Source of the DNA: Spirochaetaceae bacterium
GTDB lineage: Bacteria; Myxococcota_A; UBA9160; UBA4427
DNA: 64,000 bases
NCBI GenBank assembly: GCA_020632655.1
Contig: JACKFD010000001.1
Coordinates: forward strand, 434,001-498,000
Reading direction: 5' to 3'
Within the stretch, counting starts at the first letter, position 1, and each line of letters opens with the position of its first letter. Positions 26,073 through 34,799 of this stretch are shown one piece after another. The notes under the pieces were generated by a model. That model ran no database searches. It worked only from the letters and a program-made list of their open reading frames with translations, and was not told the origin of the DNA. A program made the position numbers and the translations under genes.

Positions 26073-28905
26073 GATCCGGATCCGGAACGCGCGCTCGCAC
26101 AACCTGCGTGGCGTCGACTGCGCGTTCCCCCTCGGCGCGCTCAGCGTCGTGACCGGGCCCTCGGGCTCCGGCAAGTCGACGCTGGCCTTCGACACGCTCT
26201 ACGCCGAGGGCCAACGTCGCTACGTCAGCTCGCTCTCGGCCTATGCGCGCCAATTCCTCGAGCGCCTGCCGCGACCCGAGGTCGATCACATCTCGAACCT
26301 GCCCCCCGCGATCGCGATCGAGCAGCGCAACGGGGTCACCGGCGCCCGCTCGACCGTCGGCAGCGCGACCGAGGTGCTCGACCATCTGCGCCTGCTCTTC
26401 GCGCGCGTGGGGCGGACGGTCTGCGTCGACTGCGACCGGCCGGTCGACGCGGGCGGGATCCTCGCGACCGCCGATCGCATCGCGGCCGCCCACGCGGGTC
26501 AGCGCATCTCGATCGTCGCGCCGATCCGAAGCGGCGAAGGGCGGGCACGCGACGTGCGGGACGAGCTCGTGCGGGATGGTCACGCGCGACTGCTCGGTGA
26601 AGACGGCGCCGTGATCGATCTGCTCGAGGGGGCGCCACGGGCGAAGCCATCGAAGACGCGACCCTGGTGGCTGCTGGTGGATCGGCTCGCGCTGGCCGAT
26701 GCGCCGCGCGAAGGAGCGGACGGCGGGGGCGACGACGCCGATGGGGCGGGCGACGATGCCGAGCGAGAGGCTCAGCGCACACGTCTCGTCGAGGCGGTCT
26801 CCCTCGCCTTCGCCCGCGGCGAGGGCGAGCTGCAGGTGCGACCGGCGGAGGCCGGGGCCGAGCCGCGCAGCTACCGCGAGGGGCGCGTCTGCGACGAGTG
26901 CGGCCGTCGCTTCCCCGATCCGAGCCCCGGTCTCTTCTCCTTCAACAGTCCCCTCGGCGCCTGCGCGACCTGCGAGGGATTCGGTCGCATCCCCGAGATC
27001 GACTGGGATCGGGTCGTGCCCGATCCGGGCCGCAGCCTCGCCGGCGATGCGGTCGCACCCTTTGCGACGAAGACCTCGCGAGGGCTGAAGCGGGAGCTGC
27101 TCGCTGCCTGTCGCGCGGTCGGCATCGACGTGGCGCGACCCTTCTCGGAGCTCGACCCGGAGGCGCGCCGCTTCGTGTTCGAAGGCGACGACGAACATTG
27201 GGAGGGCGTGCGCGCCTTCTTCGACTGGCTCGAGACGCGGCGCTACAAGGTCCAGGCCCGCGTGATGATCGCCCGCCACCGGCGCTACGACCCGTGCCCC
27301 GACTGCGAGGGGACCCGGCTCTCGCGCGAGGCGCGCTCGGTCTTCGTCGACGGCGCCTCGATCGCCGATCTCGGTCGGCTCGACCTCGCCGCGCTGCTCG
27401 ACCGCATCGCCGACTGGCGTGCGCGCGCCGTCGGCGGTGAGGCGGCCAGGCGACTGCTCGAGCTGCTCGAGCGGCGACTGCGCACGATCCATGCCGTCGG
27501 TCTCGGCTACCTCGCGCTCGATCGCCAGGTCCGCACGCTTTCGGGCGGCGAGGCGCAACGCATCCAGCTCGCTACGGCCCTCGGTGGCGGTCTGACCGCC
27601 TCGCTCTACGTGCTCGACGAGCCTTCGATCGGTCTGCATGCGGCCGATCTCGAGCGGCTGCTGCGCGTCCTCGAGGCGATCCGGGATCAGGGCAACACGG
27701 TCGTCGTGGTCGAGCACGCGCTGCAGCTGATCGAGGCGGCGGATCACGTGATCGACCTCGGGCCCGGCGCCGGTCGTCGCGGGGGACGGATCGTCGCCGC
27801 CGGTCGCGTGGAGGAGATCCGTGCGGTCGCGGAGTCCCGAACGGGCGCCGCGCTGCGCGGCGAGCTCGGCTTCGCGACGCGCCCCCGACGCGACCTCGCG
27901 CGGGCCCCGCGGCTGCGGATCGTCGACGCGAGCCTCCACAACCTGCGCGACCTCACGGTCGAGATCCCGCTCGGCGGACTCGTCGCGATCACGGGCGTGT
28001 CGGGCGCGGGCAAGTCGACGCTGGTGCGGGAGGTGCTGGTCCCCGGACTCGACCCGACGGGCACGCTCGAGCCCGGCCGGCGTGCCTGGCGGGCGATCGA
28101 GGGGGCGGATCGGATCGATCGCGTCGTCGTCGTCGACCAGTCGCCGTCCGCCCGCAGTGCGCGGTCGAATCCGGCGACGCTCACGAAGGCCTTCGACCTG
28201 ATCCGCCAGCGCTTCGCGGCGACGCGCGAGGCGAAGGCGCGCGGCTACGGACCCGGGACCTTCTCGTTCAACGTGCCGGGCGGGCGCTGCGACGAGTGCG
28301 AAGGGGCAGGCACGGTGTCGATCGACATGCAGTTCCTCGACGACGTGCGCGTGCCCTGCGACGCCTGCGGTGGACGGCGCTACCGGCGCGACGTGCTCGA
28401 CGTCGAGATCGAGGGCCGCTCGATCCTCGACGTGCTCGAGCTCTCGCTCGAGGAGGCCTGCGAGGTGTTCGCCGGGGATGCGAAGCTCTGCGCGCGGCTC
28501 GAGCCACTGGTGCGCGTGGGGCTCGGCTACCTCGGGCTGGGGCAGCCGTTGTCGACGCTGTCGGGGGGCGAGCATCAGCGCCTGCGGCTGGGCCAGGCCC
28601 TCGTCGAAGGCGCGGGTCGCGCGCTCTACGTCTTCGACGAGCCGACGACGGGCCTGCACCCGGCGGATACGGCGATCCTGCTGCGCTGCCTCGACGAGGT
28701 GATCGAGGCGGGGGCGAGCGTGGTGGTCGTCGAGCACGACCTCGACGTGATCGCCGCCGCCGACTGGGTGATCGATCTGGGCCCCGGCGGGGGGCCGGAG
28801 GGTGGGCGGCTCGTGGCGCAGGGCCCCCCGGACCGGGTCGCCGAGGCCCCCGAATCGCTCACGGGTCGGCTGCTCGGGCTTCGCGGGGTGCCCGCCGCCG
28901 GCTGA
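26059..28905 (+). CDS. uvrA: UvrA-family excinuclease ATPase (possible UvrA2 paralogue)
   Basis: 948-residue tandem ABC ATPase that recognises bulky DNA lesions with UvrB. Walker A TGPSGSGKST (about 32-41) and TGVSGAGKST (about 644); signatures LSGGEAQR (about 494) and LSGGEHQR (about 834); zinc modules CDECGRRF...CATC and CDECEGAG...CDACGG. Differences from the housekeeping form: QSPSARSARSNPAT in place of QSPIGRTPRSNPAT, VVEHA in place of VVEHD in domain I, and a Gly/Asp-rich insert near 215-235. These favour a paralogue such as UvrA2, but a standard UvrA cannot be excluded. Confidence 0.88.
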   Translation: MGEAEIRIRNARSHNLRGVDCAFPLGALSVVTGPSGSGKSTLAFDTLYAEGQRRYVSSLSAYARQFLERLPRPEVDHISNLPPAIAIEQRNGVTGARSTVGSATEVLDHLRLLFARVGRTVCVDCDRPVDAGGILATADRIAAAHAGQRISIVAPIRSGEGRARDVRDELVRDGHARLLGEDGAVIDLLEGAPRAKPSKTRPWWLLVDRLALADAPREGADGGGDDADGAGDDAEREAQRTRLVEAVSLAFARGEGELQVRPAEAGAEPRSYREGRVCDECGRRFPDPSPGLFSFNSPLGACATCEGFGRIPEIDWDRVVPDPGRSLAGDAVAPFATKTSRGLKRELLAACRAVGIDVARPFSELDPEARRFVFEGDDEHWEGVRAFFDWLETRRYKVQARVMIARHRRYDPCPDCEGTRLSREARSVFVDGASIADLGRLDLAALLDRIADWRARAVGGEAARRLLELLERRLRTIHAVGLGYLALDRQVRTLSGGEAQRIQLATALGGGLTASLYVLDEPSIGLHAADLERLLRVLEAIRDQGNTVVVVEHALQLIEAADHVIDLGPGAGRRGGRIVAAGRVEEIRAVAESRTGAALRGELGFATRPRRDLARAPRLRIVDASLHNLRDLTVEIPLGGLVAITGVSGAGKSTLVREVLVPGLDPTGTLEPGRRAWRAIEGADRIDRVVVVDQSPSARSARSNPATLTKAFDLIRQRFAATREAKARGYGPGTFSFNVPGGRCDECEGAGTVSIDMQFLDDVRVPCDACGGRRYRRDVLDVEIEGRSILDVLELSLEEACEVFAGDAKLCARLEPLVRVGLGYLGLGQPLSTLSGGEHQRLRLGQALVEGAGRALYVFDEPTTGLHPADTAILLRCLDEVIEAGASVVVVEHDLDVIAAADWVIDLGPGGGPEGGRLVAQGPPDRVAEAPESLTGRLLGLRGVPAAG

Positions 28906-28953
28906 TCGAGCTTTCCCCTCAAAGCCGCGGCCGGGTCCACCGATAGGCGGCCC

Positions 28954-30222
28954 GTGACTGCAGGGCCGAGACGCCATGACGATCCGAGCGGCGAGCTGCG
29001 CGCGCCGTCCTATCTCGATCACCTCGATCGGATCGGGGAGTCGCTCGCGCGGGACGGCGCCCTCGGCCTGATCCTGATCGACGCCTCGGCGCTCGGACGC
29101 ATCGAGGGTCGCTTCGGCCTCACCGCCCATCGCCGCGCCGCGGAGGCCCTCCGCACGCTCGTGCGCGAGACCCTGCGCGTCGACCTCGGCGACAAGGACC
29201 TGATCGTCGGGGGGCCGACGGATCCCGACGAGCTGGCCGTGCTCTTCCTGCGTGCGCGCCGCGACGACCGCTTCTACCGCGAGCGCCTGCCCGAGCTCGT
29301 CGAGCGGCTCTCCGAACGCCTCGCCCACGAAGGCCAGAAGATCGTGCACCCCTTCGAGCGCGAGGCGCCGGAGGTGCCGATCGGTCACGCCACGATCTTC
29401 CACAATCCCGGACTCGGTCGGGAGCGGCAGGTGCTCTCGCTCTTCGCCCTCGCGCGCGAGGACGCGGCGCTCAACGGCGCGATCGCCCGCCGCGATCGCC
29501 ATCGCCTCTTCCTCGACCTCGTGCTCGCCGAGGACCTGGCCGTCCTCTACGAGCCGATCGTGAACCTGACGACGCGCGAGGTGCTCGGCTACGAGGCCCT
29601 CGTGCGCGGACCCTGGAAGACCGAGCTGCACTCGCCGGGCAGGCTCTTCCAGCTCGCCAGCGAGACGGGCCTCGCCTTCGAGCTCGACTGTCTCTGCCGC
29701 CGCATGGCGCTCCGCGGTGCGCGGGGACTCGAGCCCGGCCGCAAGCTCTTCCTGAACTGTCTGCCGACGGCGATCCACGATCCCGCCTTCCGCGGCGACG
29801 CGCTGAGAGAGGGCCTCGAGCAGCATCGCCTGCGACCCGAGGACGTCGTCTTCGAGATCTCGGAGCGCGAATCGATCGAGAACTTCGCCGTCTTCCGCGA
29901 GGCCCGGGATCACTACAAGGAGCTGGGCTTCCAGATCGCCCTCGACGATACGGGCGTCGCCTACGCAAGCCTCGAGGCGGTCATGGAGCTGGCGCCCGAC
30001 TTCATCAAGGTGGACCTGTCGCTGGTCCGCGACATCGACGCGGATCCGCCCCGCCAGGAGCTGATGCGCGCGCTGCATGCGGTCGCGGGCAAGCTCGGCA
30101 GCCAGGTCATCGCCGAGGGCATCGAGACGAGCCAGGAGCTCGAGACGCTGCAGTCGCTCGGCATCCCCTTCGGCCAGGGCTACCTCTTCGGCCGCGCGGC
30201 GCCCTTGCGGCGGGCGCGCTAG
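28954..30222 (+). CDS. EAL-domain protein with degenerate GGDEF-like domain
   Basis: 422 residues. The first 180 residues resemble a GGDEF fold, but its active loop is GGPTDPDELAVLF, an insertion that breaks the diguanylate cyclase site. The C-terminal EAL domain starts near 195: YEALVRG, FLNCLP (Asn ligand), EISERESIE, LDDTG, FIKVDLSLV and IAEGIE retain the Glu, Asn, double Asp and Lys positions of active c-di-GMP phosphodiesterases, although DDFGTG is reduced to DDTGVA. No membrane segment or sensor domain. A cytosolic phosphodiesterase or c-di-GMP sensor. A PilZ protein is encoded at 52.9 kb. Confidence 0.82.
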   Translation: MTAGPRRHDDPSGELRAPSYLDHLDRIGESLARDGALGLILIDASALGRIEGRFGLTAHRRAAEALRTLVRETLRVDLGDKDLIVGGPTDPDELAVLFLRARRDDRFYRERLPELVERLSERLAHEGQKIVHPFEREAPEVPIGHATIFHNPGLGRERQVLSLFALAREDAALNGAIARRDRHRLFLDLVLAEDLAVLYEPIVNLTTREVLGYEALVRGPWKTELHSPGRLFQLASETGLAFELDCLCRRMALRGARGLEPGRKLFLNCLPTAIHDPAFRGDALREGLEQHRLRPEDVVFEISERESIENFAVFREARDHYKELGFQIALDDTGVAYASLEAVMELAPDFIKVDLSLVRDIDADPPRQELMRALHAVAGKLGSQVIAEGIETSQELETLQSLGIPFGQGYLFGRAAPLRRAR

Positions 30223-30339
30223 CCAGCGACGTGGCCCCGAGCATCGGGCCGCGGCGCGCGCGGGCGACGCGGAGCGCGACCTCCGGTGCCGCGAGCGGAA
30301 GGTGCTCGCGAGCGTTCCGTCGTCGCGACGTGTCGGGGT

Positions 30340-30438
30340 TGGCGGCGAGGGACGGGAATCGAACCCGCCTGGAGCGCGGCGACGCGATCCACACTCGATT
30401 TGAAGTCGAGGCCGGGCACCAGCCGCGGAAACCTCGCC
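30340..30438 (-). tRNA. selC: tRNA-Sec (UCA)
   Basis: 99 nt including an encoded CCA, read on the minus strand. Acceptor GGCGAGG/CCTCGCC (seven pairs plus one mismatch in the eighth position), discriminator G, anticodon stem CTCGA/TCGAG around loop CTTCAAA, giving anticodon TCA. The very long variable arm folds as TGGA/TCCA plus CGCG/CGCG. T loop GGGTTCGATTCCC. Opal anticodon, G73 and long extra arm are diagnostic of the selenocysteine tRNA. The rest of 30223-30585 shows nothing else. Confidence 0.92.
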
Positions 30439-30585
30439 GTCGCCGACACTAGCAGGCCGATCGGACTCGAAGGGGAGGGGGGATCACGCGATCCACTCGC
30501 CGGGCGTCGCGCCGATCGCCTCGCGCCGATGCGGCGGACGTCGACGGTGGTTCACAGCGCGACGACGACGTGTCATGCTACGCCC

Positions 30586-31488
30586 GTGACCGACTACTCG
30601 TTGGGCGACGTCGCGCGGATCCTCAAGGTGTCGCCGGGCCGTCTGCGCTACTGGCAGAAGACCCGTCTCGTGCGCGCGCGCCCGAACGAGTCGCCCGGCG
30701 AGCGGCTCGCCTTCCGCGATCTGGTCGTGCTGCGCGCGATCGTCTCGCTGGTCGATCGGGGGATCCCGCTCCAGCGCATCCGCCGCAATCTCGAGACCCT
30801 GCGTGACCGGTTGCCCGAGCTCGAGGATCCGGCCTCCGCGCTGCGACTCTGGGACGAGCGCTCGAGTCGCCTCGTCGTCCGCAACGATGGTCGACTCGAG
30901 GAGGTCGGCGGTCAGCTCGTGCTCGACTTCGAGCAGGGCACGGACGCGGCGGCGGCGCGGGTCGCGTCGATGTCGGACTACGAGAGCGGGGGGGAGCGTC
31001 GGGAGGCGGATCCGCGCGAAGAGGCGACGACCTGGTTCGAGCAGGGCTGCAGCCTCGACGCCGATCCGACGCGATTCGCCGAGGCGGTCGAGGCCTACGA
31101 GAAGGCGCTCGAGCTCGAGCCGGACTATGCGGATGCCTACTGCAACCTCGGCGCCGTGCGATACAACCAGGGCCAGCGCGCCGAGGCGCGGCGCGCCTTC
31201 GAGGCCTGCCTCGCCCGGGAGGCCGACCACGTCGAAGCGAACTTCAACCTCGCCAACGTGCTCGAGGAGGAGGGCGAGGACCACGGCGCGCTCGCCCACT
31301 ACCGCCGCGCGCTCACGGCGGATCCCTTCTACCCGGACCTGCACATCAACCTGGCGCTGCTCTACGAGAAGATCGGACGCGCGCGCCCGGCCTGCGACCA
31401 TTGGCGCCGCTACCTGCAGCTCGAGCCGGCGGGATCCTGGGCCGAGGTCGCGCGGATGCGGCTCGCGCGGGAGTCCGATCTCGGCTGA
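30586..31488 (+). CDS. MerR-type DNA-binding protein with TPR repeats
   Basis: 300-residue regulator. The MerR winged HTH is YSLGDVARILKVSPGRLRYWQKTRLV (about 4-29) followed by the wing and LVVLRAIVSLVDRGIPLQRIRRNL. From about 145 come three to four TPR units (FAEAVEAYEKALELEPDYADAYCNLGAVRYNQGQ and following), which give a protein-docking platform in place of the usual ligand domain. GTG 30586 gives the canonical MerR N terminus. This MerR-TPR fusion recurs in deltaproteobacteria-like genomes; targets unknown. Confidence 0.85.
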   Translation: MTDYSLGDVARILKVSPGRLRYWQKTRLVRARPNESPGERLAFRDLVVLRAIVSLVDRGIPLQRIRRNLETLRDRLPELEDPASALRLWDERSSRLVVRNDGRLEEVGGQLVLDFEQGTDAAAARVASMSDYESGGERREADPREEATTWFEQGCSLDADPTRFAEAVEAYEKALELEPDYADAYCNLGAVRYNQGQRAEARRAFEACLAREADHVEANFNLANVLEEEGEDHGALAHYRRALTADPFYPDLHINLALLYEKIGRARPACDHWRRYLQLEPAGSWAEVARMRLARESDLG

Positions 31489-31584
31489 TCGCCGAGCCCG
31501 CGTCGCGCCGAGTGCGGCGCCCGCATCGACGTCCCCCCCACGACGTCCGCACCGCAGCACGTGCGCACCGCAGGACGAGAGGAC

Positions 31585-31983
31585 TCAGTCCTCGCGGTCC
31601 TCGATCGACTGCCGGTAGGCCGCGGCATCGAGCAGGGCGTCGAGCTCCGAGGGATCCGAGGGGCGCAGCGTGATCAGCCAGCCGTCGCCGTAGCAGTCCT
31701 CGTTCACGAGCTCGGGCTGGTCCTCGAGGGCGTCGTTGATGCTGACGACCTCGCCCGAGAGCGGGGCGAAGAGGTCGGAGACCGCCTTCACGGACTCGAT
31801 CGTGCCGAAGGGCGCGCTCGACTCGGTCTCCGATCCGACCTGCGGGAGCTCGACGAACACGACGTCACCGAGCTGGCTCTGGGCGTAGTCGGTCACGCCG
31901 ATCACGACCAGCCGGCCTTCGCGACGGACCCACTCGTCCTCGCTCGTGAAGAAGAGATCCTCGGGAATCTCGTAGTCTGCCAC
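31585..31983 (-). CDS. gcvH: glycine cleavage system H protein
   Basis: 132-residue lipoyl carrier that shuttles the aminomethyl group between P, T and L proteins. The lipoylated lysine is K66 in GTIESVKAVSD; SEDEWVRREG and VGVTDYAQSQLGDVVFVELP-like wording is canonical, and length is usual. GTG start at 31983. It is the last gene of the minus-strand folD-gcvT-gcvH run; gcvP is not in the window. Confidence 0.95.
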   Translation of the reverse strand: MADYEIPEDLFFTSEDEWVRREGRLVVIGVTDYAQSQLGDVVFVELPQVGSETESSAPFGTIESVKAVSDLFAPLSGEVVSINDALEDQPELVNEDCYGDGWLITLRPSDPSELDALLDAAAYRQSIEDRED

Positions 31984-32122
31984 CGCGCCCTCTCCGTGGG
32001 GTCGCGCTCCCCTCGTCGGGAGCCCCCGCCATTCGCCCATCGATCCCCGCCCCGGCCGAAGGGGCCCGGGGCGCATGCGACTGCTTCCGCGAATCCGCCG
32101 CATCCGCCCGCGGCGTGAGCCC

Positions 32123-33211
32123 TCAGGACAGGAAGGGCGTCTCGACGATCACCGCCGCGACGTCCCGACCACGAATGCGAATCGCGATCGCCCGACCCGT
32201 CCGGGCCAACGAGCGCGGAACGTAGCCGAGGCCGATCGACTTTCCGAGGGTCGGCGACGGTGCGCCGGAGGTCACCCGACCGACCACGCGGCCTGCGTCG
32301 ACGATCTCGTAGTCGGCCCGGGCGATGCCCCGTTCGGTCATCTCGAATCCGATCAGGCGCTTCGGATCCGGCTCCGCCCCGGCGCGGCGGGCGAGGGCGT
32401 CGGCCCCGACGAAGCCCGTCTCGAGGGGCTTCACGAAGCGGTCGAGGCCCGCCTCGAAGGGCGTCGTCTGCTCGTCGAGCTCGTGGCCGTAGAGGGGCAG
32501 CGCCGCCTCGAGGCGAAGCGTGTCCCGCGCGCCGAGCCCCGCCGGCACGACGCCCGCCGAGGCACCCGCTTCGAGGATCGCTTCGAAGAGCGGCACGGCG
32601 TGCTCCGCCTGCGTGTAGAGCTCGAAGCCGGGCGAGCCCGTGTAGCCCGTGCCGGAGACGAGCACCCCGCGGCCGCCCTGTCGGGCATGCGTGATACGGA
32701 AGCGCCGCGGCAGGCTCGAGCCCGCGTCGAGCACGCCCTCGAGCACGCGCGCGGCGGCGGGACCCTGGAGTGCGAGCAGGGCCGTCGCGTCGCTGCGGTC
32801 CTCGACGAGGACGTCGGCGCCCGCGCGCGCGTGCGTCCAGGCGGCGATCTTCGCCACGTTGGACGCGTTCACGCAGAGGAACCAGACATCCTCGGCCAGC
32901 CGCGTGACCATCACGTCGTCGAGGCAGCCGCCGGACTCGTCGAGCATCAGTCCATAGCGTGCGCGGTCGACGCCGAGGGAGGCGATCTCGCAGGTCACGA
33001 GCGACTCGAGGGCCTCGGTCGCGCGCGGGCCCGAGAGATGGATCTGCCCCATGTGCGAGACGTCGAAGAGCCCGGCCCGCTCGCGCACCGCCTCGTGCTC
33101 GGCACGGATCGACTCGTACTGCACGGGCATCGCGAAGCCCGCGAAGGGCACCATGCGCGCGCCGAGTCGCAGATGCACCTCGTGGAGCGGCGTACGGCGG
33201 AGCTCGCTCAA
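32123..33211 (-). CDS. gcvT: aminomethyltransferase (glycine cleavage T protein)
   Basis: 362 residues; transfers the methylene group from aminomethyl-lipoyl-H protein to tetrahydrofolate, releasing ammonia. Signatures: RTPLHEVHLRLGARMVPFAGF, AVRERAGLFDVSHMGQ (with the catalytic Asp region), DDVMVTRL and TGYTGSPGFELYT. A TTG start (33211) is seven bases after folD. Placing folD next to gcvT links production of 5,10-methylene-THF with its oxidation to 10-formyl-THF. Confidence 0.95.
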   Translation of the reverse strand: MSELRRTPLHEVHLRLGARMVPFAGFAMPVQYESIRAEHEAVRERAGLFDVSHMGQIHLSGPRATEALESLVTCEIASLGVDRARYGLMLDESGGCLDDVMVTRLAEDVWFLCVNASNVAKIAAWTHARAGADVLVEDRSDATALLALQGPAAARVLEGVLDAGSSLPRRFRITHARQGGRGVLVSGTGYTGSPGFELYTQAEHAVPLFEAILEAGASAGVVPAGLGARDTLRLEAALPLYGHELDEQTTPFEAGLDRFVKPLETGFVGADALARRAGAEPDPKRLIGFEMTERGIARADYEIVDAGRVVGRVTSGAPSPTLGKSIGLGYVPRSLARTGRAIAIRIRGRDVAAVIVETPFLS

Positions 33212-33218
33212 GCGCGCC

Positions 33219-34088
33219 TCACAGCCCCTTGCGGCTCCGGTAGGCGGCGAGCGTGTTGCGCAGCAGCATCGTGATCGTCATCGGGCCGATGCCCCGGCGC
33301 GAGGGCGTGATGATCCCGGCGATGCCGAGGGCCGCCTCGAAGTCGACGTCGCCCACGAGCTTGCCGTCGACCTCGGTCACGCCGACGTCCATGACCGCCG
33401 CACCCGGCTTGATCCAGTCGGCCTTCACCATGCGCGGGCTGCCCGCCGCGGCGACGATCACGTCCGCCCGCCGACAGATCTCGGGCAGATTGCGCGTGCG
33501 CGAGTGGCACATCGTGACCGTCGCGTTCTGCTGCTGCAGCAGGATCGAGACCGGCTTGCCGACGATGTTGCTGCGCCCGATCACGACGGCATCGGCGCCC
33601 GCGAGCGACACGCCGTGGTGCTCGAGCACGGCCATCACGCCGAGCGGCGTGCAGGAGATCAGCTGGGCGTTGCCGAGCAGCAGTCGGCCGAAGTTGAGCG
33701 GGTGCAGCGCGTCCGCGTCCTTCGCCGGGTCGATCGCCTCGGCCACGGCCTCGGGCGAGATGGGCTTCGGGAGCGGCAGCTGGACGAGGATGCCGTCGAC
33801 GCCGTCGTCGCGGTTCAGGCGATCGAGCAGATCGAGCAGCTCCTTCTCGGAGGTCGACGCCGGGAGCAGGTGCTCGGCGGAGTCCGCGCCGATCCGCGCG
33901 CAGGCGCGCTGCTTGCCCTTGATGTAGGAGAGGCTCGCGGGATCGTCGCCGACCAGCACGACGGTCAGCTGGGGCGGGCGATGACCGGCGGCGACGAGGG
34001 TGTCGATCTCGGCCTTCATCTCGTCGCGGAGCTGGTTGGCGAGGGCCAGGCCGTCGACGACGATCGTGTCGATCGCTCCCTTCGCCAT
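33219..34088 (-). CDS. folD: methylene-THF dehydrogenase / methenyl-THF cyclohydrolase
   Basis: 289-residue bifunctional folate enzyme. Catalytic Tyr55 and Lys59 lie in SLSYIKGKQ, the Q-rich strand is ILVQLPLP, the NADP loop is VVIGRSNIVGKP, and the C-terminal signature is GIGPMTITMLLRNTL. The usual TPVPGGVGPMT reads TPSRRGIGPMT, a local change near the folate pocket. Its ATG overlaps the stop of the FmdB-like gene by one base (TGATG). Confidence 0.94.
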   Translation of the reverse strand: MAKGAIDTIVVDGLALANQLRDEMKAEIDTLVAAGHRPPQLTVVLVGDDPASLSYIKGKQRACARIGADSAEHLLPASTSEKELLDLLDRLNRDDGVDGILVQLPLPKPISPEAVAEAIDPAKDADALHPLNFGRLLLGNAQLISCTPLGVMAVLEHHGVSLAGADAVVIGRSNIVGKPVSILLQQQNATVTMCHSRTRNLPEICRRADVIVAAAGSPRMVKADWIKPGAAVMDVGVTEVDGKLVGDVDFEAALGIAGIITPSRRGIGPMTITMLLRNTLAAYRSRKGL

Positions 34089-34429
34089 CAGGCCGCGCTC
34101 TGCTTCGACTTGGACTTCTTGTCGGCCTTCTTGCCCGAGCCCGAGTCGCCGCTCGACTCGCTCTTCGAGGAGCTGCTGCTCGAGGCGTCGTTCGAGGACG
34201 AAGAGCCCGACCCGCCGTCGTCGCTGCCGCCGCTCTTCTTGCCGCCCGAGCTGCTGTAGAGGTCGGAGTACCAGCCGCCGCCCTTCAGGATGAAGCCGGG
34301 GGCCGAGAGCAGGCGCTTGGCCTTGCGGCTCTTGCACTTGGGGCAGGTCTTGATGGGATCCTCGGTGATGCGCTGCTCGCGCTCCCACTCGTGCCCGCAC
34401 TTCTCGCATTGGTAGTCGTAGGTCGGCAT
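34088..34429 (-). CDS. FmdB-family zinc-ribbon protein
   Basis: 113 residues. The N-terminal zinc ribbon MPTYDYQCEKCGHEWE with Cys8, Cys11, Cys29 and Cys32 is the FmdB/regulatory-protein pattern, followed by the KAKRLLSAPGFILKGGGWY segment. The C-terminal half is a disordered Ser/Gly/Asp/Lys tail with several runs of Ser. FmdB-like proteins are small metal-binding proteins of unsettled role. Translationally linked with folD. Confidence 0.9.
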   Translation of the reverse strand: MPTYDYQCEKCGHEWEREQRITEDPIKTCPKCKSRKAKRLLSAPGFILKGGGWYSDLYSSSGGKKSGGSDDGGSGSSSSNDASSSSSSKSESSGDSGSGKKADKKSKSKQSAA

Positions 34430-34646
34430 CGGCCTGGCTTCCTCGCTGGCCCCGGACGCCGCGATCGACGGGGGAGGGGGCTCGGGGCGCCCTTGATATC
34501 CCATCGCGGGGAGGCTGCCAACGCCTCGCGCGACTCGCGGCGGCGCATGCATCGGCACGCGCGGCGGCGAGGCAAGGGCCGGGCCGGTCGGCGGCGCGGG
34601 GTGGGGCGGGCAGGCGTCGATCGGACCGTCGGGCGGCGCAGCAGGC
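34430..34646. other. intergenic, no feature seen
   Basis: Upstream of the FmdB-like gene on the minus strand. GC-rich, with a GGAGG-like region near the start; no promoter, RNA or gene could be supported. It ends where the 39-bp repeats begin. Confidence 0.6.
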
Positions 34647-34799
34647 CGTGTCAGGTGCTGCTCGACGCCTCGGCCCGCGGCAGACCGTGTCAGGCGCTGC
34701 TCGACTCCTCGGCCGGCAGCAGGCCGTGTCAGGCGCTGCTCGACGCCTCGGCCGGCAGCAGGCCGTGTCAGGCGCTGCTCGACTCCTCGGCCGGCGCGA
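34647..34799. repeat. four 39-bp tandem copies of the DivIVA-like gene 3' end
   Basis: Units start at 34647, 34686, 34725 and 34764. Read on the minus strand, each codes for a version of PAEESSSA and the TGA stop. The copy next to the gene (from 34764) is the real C terminus; the other three are downstream of the stop and untranslated. Copies differ by one to five bases, such as GAG/GCG giving AEESSSA and AEASSSA, and the outermost copy is the most diverged. Confidence 0.95.

Noticed and set aside
25276..30078. 1600-codon open frame on the minus strand opposite uvrA and the EAL gene
   Set aside because: Antisense shadow of strongly conserved plus-strand genes; the translation is low-complexity Arg/Asp/Glu/His/Val, as expected from opposite-strand reading of high-GC codons.
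34647..34799. 39-bp repeats as a CRISPR array or VNTR protein domain
   Set aside because: No unique spacers, and each unit contains a stop codon in the only relevant frame.
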